Of a stretch of DNA of 48,210 bases, positions 43,148-48,210 are shown piece after piece. Both the position numbers and the translations under genes were made by a program. Each line of letters starts with the position of its first letter. Within the stretch, counting starts at the first letter, position 1. The stretch spans positions 1 to 48,210 of the forward strand of contig CAJUIY010000008.1 in assembly GCA_910586865.1 (NCBI GenBank). The letters run 5' to 3'. Source of the stretch: an uncultured Bacilli bacterium (GTDB lineage Bacteria > Bacillota_I > Bacilli_A > RF39 > UBA660). Below the pieces are notes generated by a model. It had not been told where the DNA came from and did not search any database. It saw only the letters and a list, made by a program, of their open reading frames with translations.

Positions 43148-44101
43148 ATGAAAACAATAAGTGAAATGAGAAAAGAAGCAACAAAAAAAGACTTCATAGT
43201 TGATAACCTAATGAAATCTAAAGGATTATATTGTCTTGTTGCAAGACCAAAAGTTGGCAAGTCATTATTGGCATTAAAGCTTGCTAACTCTATCGCAACA
43301 GGAACAACATTTCTAGGATTTAGGACAAGTCCATCTCCTGTCTTATATATTAGCACAGAAATGAATTCTACACAAATAATTGATAGAATTGATAAGATGG
43401 ATTTACAATTTAATGATGATAATTTCGTTATGATAGAACAAAATCCAAGTGAAAGAAAACTAAATTTAATGGATTTACAACTACAATTTCAAACATTTTC
43501 TAATGAGTATAAAGGACGATTTGTAATCATAGATATGTTTAGTGGAATTGATTTAAACAATGGTTATAATCTAAATGACTATCAAGATATGGGACAAATT
43601 GTGATTCCAAAATTTAGAGAATTATGCAAAAAATATGACTTCACTATTCTTCTAGTTCATCACTTAAATAAAAATAATACTTCTTTAGGTAGCACTGCTA
43701 TTGATGGATCAGTTGATGGAAAAATCACTTTAAAGCAGGATTCAAACCTAAAGAATAAGATACTTTTAAATTATGAAAGTAGAGACTATGAGGGATTAGA
43801 TTTAGTTCTAAAACGAAATGAAAATTTATTATTTGAACTATCAGAAGTCGAGAGTGATGACTTAAATTATAATATACTAACTTTTCTAAATTATGCGATT
43901 AAGCAAAAAGAATTTTCATTTAATTTATCGGATATAACAAGTAAATTAAACTTACAAATTACTCCATCAGCATTTGGAAAATTATTAAATAACAACATAG
44001 CAAATTTAGAAAAAGAGGGACTTCATATTGAGCAAAAAAGAACCGCTACTGAAAGAATTTACATCGCAAAATATGAAGAACCAACTTATGAAAATGAATA
44101 A
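43148..44101 (+). CDS. RepA-like AAA ATPase, cassette 1
   Basis: 317 aa. RecA/DnaB-fold ATPase of the AAA_25/RepA type. Walker A is ARPKVGKSLLALKLA (residues 32-39, with alanine at the first glycine), Walker B is RFVIIDMFSGI, the sensor strand is TILLVHHLNK, and GSTAIDGSVDGKITL follows. The C-terminal 90 residues look like a winged helix (FNLSDITSKLNLQITPSAFGKLL). Such proteins serve as replicative helicases or loaders on plasmids and integrative elements. AAAGGAG precedes the ATG. It is intact, unlike its paralogue in cassette 2. Confidence 0.8.
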   Translation: MKTISEMRKEATKKDFIVDNLMKSKGLYCLVARPKVGKSLLALKLANSIATGTTFLGFRTSPSPVLYISTEMNSTQIIDRIDKMDLQFNDDNFVMIEQNPSERKLNLMDLQLQFQTFSNEYKGRFVIIDMFSGIDLNNGYNLNDYQDMGQIVIPKFRELCKKYDFTILLVHHLNKNNTSLGSTAIDGSVDGKITLKQDSNLKNKILLNYESRDYEGLDLVLKRNENLLFELSEVESDDLNYNILTFLNYAIKQKEFSFNLSDITSKLNLQITPSAFGKLLNNNIANLEKEGLHIEQKRTATERIYIAKYEEPTYENE

Positions 44102-44522
44102 TTTTCATAATAGTTTTTGTAACTTTTAAACTTAAAAAATAGTGTAATTTTTGATTATCCTTTTATAAGTTATTAGATGTCGTTACAATCTTTATTTATG
44201 GGAGTTTACGATATTTTTATTTTTGGAAGATATTCACATATACTTTTATAATTTCTTATATTTCTGCTTTCAAAAGTAGTAAACTAGTAGTAAAAATTGA
44301 GAATTTTTAAAGTATTAATTTTAAATATTTAAAAAAAATATGCAATGTCCATAGTATCAGTTTATATCTTTATAAGCGAGACTAGTGGCGCAGCCACTAA
44401 AGTCCTCGTCATAATAAGGAATAGTATTACCCTTATTGTGTAGCATGAAGCATGTAGCATATTCATTTAAATTTTTCTATTTGCTAAATCATTTAGTACA
44501 TTATATTTGTTAATTTAAATTA
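44102..44522. other. Non-coding interval with direct repeat and stem-loops
   Basis: 420 bases without an ORF. It holds one arm of a 20-bp direct repeat (44275-44294) and a strong hairpin at 44377-44408 (CGAG ACT AGTGGC, GCA loop, GCCACT and AGT CTCG). A second stem AATAAGG / CCTTATT lies at 44413-44437, with two TGTAGCAT units at 44439-44446 and 44453-44460. The pattern would suit an origin, transfer site or strong transcript end. Confidence 0.5.
44275..44294 (+). repeat. 20-bp direct repeat, left copy
   Basis: AGTAGTAAACTAGTAGTAAA, itself two AGTAGTAAA-like halves. It matches 44993-45012 at 19 of 20 positions. The pair brackets the 115-aa-class orphan gene. Confidence 0.65.
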
Positions 44523-44861
44523 TCATTTGTGCGTTTTTTTAAATTCTTTTACATATGCAGAAATAATGTCAAATAACTCATCTGTTTTGATTTCATATTC
44601 AGACATTTGATTAACAGGATAATCAGTTGATACTTTAGAAAATTCTTTTTTTATTTCTACTTCGAAGGCATTTCCACTAAAAAATTCTGATTCTTTTATT
44701 CCTTTTTTTACATCATTAATCATGGCAAGTAGGGGTTTATTAAATGGATAGACATCTCCTATAAGAAACTCATTAAAAAAATTATCAAAAGCTTCATTCT
44801 TAGTATAAATAGATAAATAGCTCATATCATTATATTTTTTCATTTGAAATGTATATTTCAT
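44523..44861 (-). CDS. Orphan hypothetical protein between direct repeats
   Basis: 112 aa, soluble, starting MKYTFQMKKYNDMSYL. A beta-rich N-terminus and helical C-terminus (TDELFDIISAYVKEFKK) are suggested; no family is recognised, though size and style resemble small immunity-type proteins (speculative). The second ATG is used because GGGAG stands nine bases before it, while the first ATG abuts that GGGAG. A TGCTATAAT extended -10 lies just upstream (44888-44896 region). It is the only gene between the two 20-bp direct repeats. Confidence 0.55.
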   Translation of the reverse strand: MKYTFQMKKYNDMSYLSIYTKNEAFDNFFNEFLIGDVYPFNKPLLAMINDVKKGIKESEFFSGNAFEVEIKKEFSKVSTDYPVNQMSEYEIKTDELFDIISAYVKEFKKTHK

Positions 44862-44992
44862 TCTTCTCATCTCCCGTATGATTAGTTATTATAGCACAAA
44901 AATAGTAATTTGAAAATTCACTAATAAAAGATGTTAATTCTTTCAACAGCAAAATAAATAGTCAAACTAATATTTCTATCATGTATTTGCTA

Positions 44993-45012
44993 AGTAGTAA
45001 ATTAGTAGTAAA
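44993..45012 (+). repeat. 20-bp direct repeat, right copy
   Basis: AGTAGTAAATTAGTAGTAAA, one mismatch to the copy at 44275-44294 and in the same orientation, about 718 bases away. Confidence 0.65.
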
Positions 45013-45081
45013 TTCAATCTAAATATTTGCATAATTCCTTACAAAATAAGAGTTATATTAAATAATCAATATTTTTTAAAC

Positions 45082-45129
45082 TTAATATCTATCACTAATA
45101 GATATAGTTAAATCTTTTATTTCTAACAT
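45082..45129 (-). pseudogene. 5' fossil of an ABC-type ATPase gene
   Basis: A perfect AAGGAGG is followed by an ATG and 15 codons, MLEIKDLTISISDRY, then TAA. This is the start of ABC ATPases (ABC-F-like proteins often begin MLEIKxLTI...DRYL). Nothing ABC-like follows, so only the 5' tip survives. The region 44862-45081 holds no other gene. Confidence 0.55.
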
Positions 45130-45203
45130 ATTATGCCTCCTTTTTCGGCATAATCAAAGTTTATGCCATACTTATTTAATTAATGTTCTCATTTTCTCAC
45201 CTC
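45130..45203 (-). promoter_or_regulatory. Leader peptide and alternative hairpins ahead of the ABC fossil
   Basis: GAGGTGAG (45203-45196) leads a six-codon peptide MRTLIK (45192-45172). Three complementary segments follow: GGCATAA (45167-45161), TTATGCC (45153-45147) and GGCATAAT (45137-45130). The middle one can pair with either neighbour; pairing with the last encloses the AAGGAGG of the ABC start. This resembles translation attenuators of inducible resistance genes. Confidence 0.5.
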
Positions 45204-45285
45204 TTTATTTTTAAAACGATTTTTTTAGATTTTTCGTTTTATATTTTTTCATAAAACGAATTTTTGCTATTTTTCGTTCTATAAA
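45204..45285. repeat. TTCGTTTTAT inverted repeats
   Basis: The motif TTTCGTTTTAT and its complement ATAAAACGAA form a 10-bp stem with an 8-base loop (45236-45263 region). Related half-sites AAAACGA and TTCGTTCTAT flank it. It lies downstream of the XRE gene and upstream of the leader peptide, and could be an operator or terminator. Confidence 0.4.
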
Positions 45286-45807
45286 TTAGTTTTTCTTTGG
45301 TAATTTGCTATAATCATATTTATGTTCAGCATATTCTAATTCATCAAATGCGTACTTTATATCTTCTATGGCTTTATCAATTGTATATAAACTATCTTTA
45401 TTATCTTTCATTATTTGTAGGTGTTCTATTGTATAAAATAATTTTTGTCTTGCGTCACTTACTTTACTTCTCTTTTTAGCATCAAAATCTAATAAATCTA
45501 ATTCTGACTTTTTATATTGTTCAATTAAGTCTTTTAAATCTTTACTAGACTTATTTGCATATTTATCTTTAGAAAAATAGAAAAGCATTTCATCATAACC
45601 CGCTACCTTTAATAGTTTTTGTAATGACATATCTAAAGTCTCAGCAATTTTTCGTAGATCATCTATATCTACTTTTTTTATTTTCCCATTAATTAAATCA
45701 TTTAAAGTACTTCTACTTATACCAGTTAATTTAGCAAGTTCTCTTTGAGAAATTCCTTTTTCAACTCTTGCTGATTCAATTAAATTCTTAAGTTCTTCTG
45801 AGTTCAT
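45286..45807 (-). CDS. XRE-family regulator, cassette 2
   Basis: 173 aa. The N-terminal Cro/C1 helix-turn-helix is clear (KGISQRELAKLTGISRSTLNDLINGKIKKVD), and the C-terminal 100 residues are helical and charged. It is divergent from cassette 2 and probably represses it by binding the TTCGGAC-type repeats in the intergenic region. Its own promoter is TAGACA (45876-45871), 17-base spacer, TAAAAT (45853-45848) on the minus strand. The ribosome site is weak (GAAGTGATTAA). Confidence 0.85.
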   Translation of the reverse strand: MNSEELKNLIESARVEKGISQRELAKLTGISRSTLNDLINGKIKKVDIDDLRKIAETLDMSLQKLLKVAGYDEMLFYFSKDKYANKSSKDLKDLIEQYKKSELDLLDFDAKKRSKVSDARQKLFYTIEHLQIMKDNKDSLYTIDKAIEDIKYAFDELEYAEHKYDYSKLPKKN

Positions 45808-45847
45808 TTAATCACTTCTTTCTGCCCTTTTGTTCCTTCATAATTTA

Positions 45848-45876
45848 ATTTTAACACTTTTTAATTTATTTGTCTA
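45848..45876 (-). promoter_or_regulatory. Promoter of the cassette 2 XRE gene
   Basis: Minus strand TAGACA (45876-45871), 17-base spacer, TAAAAT (45853-45848). It is separated by about 20 bases from the divergent cassette promoter. Confidence 0.6.
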
Positions 45877-45879
45877 TAT

Positions 45880-45946
45880 TTTCGGACAAAATGTATTGAC
45901 ATTGTTTTCGGACGGTGTTATATTTAAAATGTCCTTAATGTCGGAC
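45880..45946. promoter_or_regulatory. Cassette 2 promoter with TTCGGAC operators
   Basis: Promoter TTGACA (45896-45901), 17-base spacer, TATATT (45919-45924). TTTTCGGAC occurs at 45879-45887 and again inside the spacer (45905-45913), and an inverted pair TGTCC ... GGACA follows at about 45930-45947. Repressor control by the adjacent XRE protein is inferred. Confidence 0.65.
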
Positions 45947-45971
45947 ATAATTATAGAAAGGAGGAATTTGA

Positions 45972-46229
45972 ATGAGATTATTTAAGAAAGAAACTACTAA
46001 TAATTATGTAATTCCTAAGGATTTATCAGTTAGTGCTATAGGTATGCTTAACTCTCTATTAGTTAGATCTAATGATGAACTAGAGAATATCGACCTCTAC
46101 TCTCTTAGTAATGATAGTAGAAAAGATGTTGTTCTAGCATTTAGAGAATTAAGAAAAAAGAAATATATTATTTATAGTTCTTTAGATGATACATATTACA
46201 TTTATGTATCACCACAAAAAATTAATTAG
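45972..46229 (+). CDS. Small winged-helix protein (replisome-organiser-like)
   Basis: 85 aa. The segment LSVSAIGMLNSLLVRSNDELENIDLYSLSNDSRKDVVLAFRELRKKKYIIYSS has the winged-helix pattern found in the N-terminus of phage and plasmid replication initiators (DnaD/replisome organiser type), here without any further domain. AAAGGAGG gives a strong ribosome site. It is the first gene of cassette 2, 15 bases before the small HTH pseudogene, and has no counterpart in cassette 1. Confidence 0.6.
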   Translation: MRLFKKETTNNYVIPKDLSVSAIGMLNSLLVRSNDELENIDLYSLSNDSRKDVVLAFRELRKKKYIIYSSLDDTYYIYVSPQKIN

Positions 46230-46244
46230 GAAAGAGGAAAAAAT

Positions 46245-46496
46245 ATGTCTGCAGAAGAAACATTAAATTTAATAGCTAAACAATGGTGCACCCTAGAAGA
46301 TATTATGAAGTTAGGACATCTAGGAAGAAATTCTGCACTAAAGGCTAAGAAGAAGATAAAAGAAAAGTTAGAAAAGTAAGGTTATCTTATTCCAAAGTCT
46401 GTTGTTCCAACTAAAGAGGTTGTTGCATTCTTTGATATAGATATACCTTATTTAGAATCTAGAGTTTCTAGTAAAGAATTAATTAAGAAATTGTAA
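46245..46496 (+). pseudogene. Small helix-turn-helix gene of cassette 2, nonsense-mutated
   Basis: 83 codons colinear with the cassette 1 protein at 42892-43134: MSAEETLNLIAKQWCTLEDI against MNAKETLTLISKQWCDLNDL, and after the break GYLIPKSVVPTKEVVAFF against GYQLPTSKLLPMNEVVSYL. An in-frame TAA at 46377-46379 replaces the lysine AAA codon of the paralogue. The reading frame is otherwise intact to 46496, which argues for a single recent A-to-T change. A 44-aa N-terminal peptide with the HTH may still be made. Confidence 0.75.
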
Positions 46497-46509
46497 GAGG
46501 AGGATACAA

Positions 46510-47124
46510 ATGAAACAATTAAATGAAATAAATAAATCCCTAAAAAAAGATATCATCGTCGAAAATCTAATGATATCAAATGGAGTTTATCTACTTGTAT
46601 CTCATCCTAAGGTTGGCAAGTCAATGTTTGCTCAGCAACTTGCCTTCTCTCTTACTACTGGAGAAGATTTTTTAGGATTCAAAGTAAATCCCTCTCATGT
46701 CTTATATATTACCACAGAGGGCGATATAAATCAATTAGAAACAAGATTTAAGTTAATGAATTTAGAACCTAAATTAGATAAACTTCACATAATAGATTCA
46801 GATGATATATCAGATTTTTATATTAGAGATATTGAAAGAGATATTCATGAATTAACTTCTGATAAAGAACCTTTATTTGTAATTATGGATATGTTAAAAG
46901 ATATAAAATTTGATACTAGTTATGATTTAAATAACTATCAAGAAATAAATGACGTTGTATTTAGAAAATTAAAAGATTTATGTAAAAAGTATAATATCAC
47001 ATTACTTGTTACTCATCACTTAAATAAAAGAGATGACACCATGGGTAGTGTTGGATTAAATGCTGATGTATCAGGAATTATCAAGTTGGATTTATGTCAA
47101 GTTTTTAGACACGAATTTCTTTAG
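46510..47124 (+). pseudogene. RepA-like AAA ATPase of cassette 2, cut by an IS
   Basis: The first ~195 residues match the cassette 1 ATPase: Walker A SHPKVGKSMFAQQLA, Walker B LFVIMDMLKDI, LLVTHHLNK and GSVGLNADVSGIIKL. The paralogue then continues for over 110 residues, but here the sequence enters an IS end at about 47095 and reads a few foreign codons to a stop. The winged-helix C-terminus is lost from this window. AGGAGG precedes the ATG. Confidence 0.85.
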
Positions 47125-47135
47125 TAATTAAAAAA

Positions 47136-47966
47136 TTAAGCTATTGCTAAGTTAGTAATATAGTTATTATATTTTTGATTTGGAGTAATATATCCCAATG
47201 TACTATGGATACGTTTGTTATTATACCAGCTCTCTATAAATTCAAATATTACTAATTTAGCTTCTTCAAATGTTTGATACGTATTCACATTCACTTCTTC
47301 TTTCTTTAATATGGCATTGGAGCTTTCCATACTTGCATTATCATATGGGTATCCTTTTTTACTATATGAGTGTTGTATTTTTATGGTTGATAATAAGTCT
47401 TCATAATTATTCGATGTATACTGACTCCCTCTATCTGAATGGAATATTCCGCCACTTTCTAAACCACGATTAACTAACGCTTTGTTAAATGCATCGATTA
47501 CTAGTTCATCTGTCATATTTAGTCCATAACTCCAACCAATCACTTTCAAATCAAATAAATCTATTACTATAGCTAAGTAAGTCCAACCAGTCTCTATGGT
47601 GTAAATATATGTAATATCTCCAACCCATTTTTGACTTGGCTTTTCCGCAAAGAAATTCTGTTCCAATAAGTTAGGATATTCTTTTGTATTATCTGTTTTG
47701 GATTTTCCAAAATGATTAAATTTTTTAATTGTGATACTTCTAAGACCTAAAGATTTCATTCTTCTACCAACTCTTTTCTGACTAATTTTAATACCTTGAT
47801 TGTTTAGTATTTTTGTAATCTTAGGTGAACCATACCTTCCTTTAGATTCATTAAATACTCTAGTGATTTCCACATCTAATTGCCTATTAGCTTCTTTGTA
47901 ACTATTAGTCTTATGGTTACAATGATAGTAATAAACAGAGTGGTGTATATTTAAACATCTGCACAA
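47136..47966 (-). CDS. IS3-family transposase OrfB
   Basis: 276 aa in this reading, integrase-core transposase. The DDE triad is visible: WVGDITYIYT, HSDRGSQYTS and DNASMESSNAILKKE. An N-terminal HTH_21 segment (YGSPKITKILNNQGIKISQKRVGRRMKSLGL) is also present. The frame is open upstream of the TTG at 47966 and reaches the OrfA slippery site, so OrfB is probably made as an OrfAB fusion by -1 frameshifting. The C-terminus ends next to the IS end. Confidence 0.92.
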   Translation of the reverse strand: MCRCLNIHHSVYYYHCNHKTNSYKEANRQLDVEITRVFNESKGRYGSPKITKILNNQGIKISQKRVGRRMKSLGLRSITIKKFNHFGKSKTDNTKEYPNLLEQNFFAEKPSQKWVGDITYIYTIETGWTYLAIVIDLFDLKVIGWSYGLNMTDELVIDAFNKALVNRGLESGGIFHSDRGSQYTSNNYEDLLSTIKIQHSYSKKGYPYDNASMESSNAILKKEEVNVNTYQTFEEAKLVIFEFIESWYNNKRIHSTLGYITPNQKYNNYITNLAIA

Positions 47967-48019
47967 TAATCTAGTATCATATTCGTTTTTATTATCATCT
48001 ATAAATTTGATTTTATCTT

Positions 48020-48163
48020 CTATTTTTTTGAGAATATGGCGACTGCTTTTTTTAGTATTTCATTCTCCTGCTCAACTTCATGTAGTTTCTTTTTCAATTT
48101 GATTATTTCATCATTATTAGTTACTTCCCCAGTTGAAGTAATAATTAGGGCAATAGCAAGAAA
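48020..48163 (-). pseudogene. C-terminal part of IS3 OrfA with frameshift signal
   Basis: An open stretch of 47 codons ends at TAG (48022-48020). Its last residues DEIIKLKKKLHEVEQENEIL form the leucine-zipper tail of OrfA. The run CTAAAAAAAGC near its end contains the A6G slippery heptamer used by IS3 elements, and OrfB lies in the -1 frame. An in-frame TAG at 48166-48164 and the lack of an HTH-like N-terminus suggest OrfA is truncated or mutated before the window edge. Confidence 0.6.
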
Positions 48164-48210
48164 CTAGGAGTAGTGATTAAATAAGGAGAAAAGTAAGTTT
48201 TCAATATGAT

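Larger units (their letters stand above)
47095..48210 (-). mobile_element. IS3-family (IS150-type) insertion sequence, partial
   Basis: The element starts at TGTCAAGTTTTTAGACAC, where homology to the cassette 1 ATPase stops, and runs out of the window. It encodes an IS3-type OrfB with DDE motif and the end of OrfA on the minus strand. The outer end and any target duplication are not visible. Confidence 0.8.

Noticed and set aside
43144..43356. Minus-strand 70-codon frame inside the cassette 1 ATPase gene
   Set aside because: It overlaps the Walker A coding region entirely and has no ribosome site or similarity.
44377..44408. Hairpin considered as a tRNA-like arm
   Set aside because: No anticodon or T arms and no CCA-side acceptor pairing can be drawn; it is an isolated stem-loop.
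45204..45285. Possible CRISPR-like array from repeated TTCGTTTTAT / ATAAAACGA units
   Set aside because: The units are short, in alternating orientation and lack uniform spacers; they fit inverted repeats or operators. No cas gene is present.

Overview
The window is AT-rich DNA from a low-GC Gram-positive bacterium, most likely an uncultured Bacillota lineage near Erysipelotrichales/RF39-type Bacilli. This is inferred from the Bacillus-like neighbourhood dnaG-rpoD-trmK, the nfo/DUF2624 pair, yqeG-yqeH, sepF-divIVA, a T-box, a SigK-like sigma factor and Shine-Dalgarno-led starts. TGA works as a stop (for example the arginase gene), so a Mycoplasma-type code is not indicated.

Region 1 (1-34,400) is an ordinary chromosomal backbone, mostly on the minus strand. 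From left to right it holds: efp and rpmG; a large cysteine-containing surface protein with a TasA-like signal anchor; a class B PBP; endonuclease IV convergent with a DUF2624 protein; two type IV pilin-like proteins; a GHL10 glycosidase; a YetF-family membrane protein; a ferredoxin/thioredoxin-like fusion; a HAD phosphatase, a methyltransferase and a NifS-type cysteine desulfurase; an orphan HEVGH metallopeptidase; an AAA/DUF4143 ATPase and a regulator remnant; the dnaG-rpoD-trmK operon; yqeG-yqeH; a polysaccharide deacetylase; a SigK-like sigma factor; murE; an arginase; a T-box-controlled CaCA antiporter-ileS operon; divIVA and sepF; and a HerA-like ATPase. The IleS is a type 2 enzyme with GLHH in place of the HIGH signature.

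Region 2 (34,400-41,900) is accessory and partly decayed. It starts with an orphan MvaI/BcnI-family endonuclease homologue that appears to lack two metal-binding acidic residues. Next is a badly deleted group II intron sitting directly behind a terminator, then a Fic-domain pseudogene flanked by two copies of a roughly 86-bp terminator module. Last is a compact five-gene minus-strand operon: nucleotidyltransferase, unknown protein, zeta-toxin-like kinase, DUF1016/YhcG PD-(D/E)XK nuclease and membrane protein. That operon is the best candidate here for an uncharacterised toxin-antitoxin or defence system.

Region 3 (41,900-48,210) looks like the control and replication modules of one or two mobile elements. 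It has two paralogous cassettes, each with a divergent XRE repressor, a TTGACA-N17-TATATT promoter carrying operator repeats in its spacer, a small helix-turn-helix protein and a RepA-like AAA ATPase. The second cassette is broken by a nonsense codon in the small gene and by an IS3-family insertion in the ATPase. Between them lie a 115-aa orphan flanked by 20-bp direct repeats and the fossil 5' end of an ABC-type ATPase gene that still has its leader-peptide/hairpin control region. No integrase, relaxase, tRNA gene, rRNA gene or CRISPR array is visible in the window.
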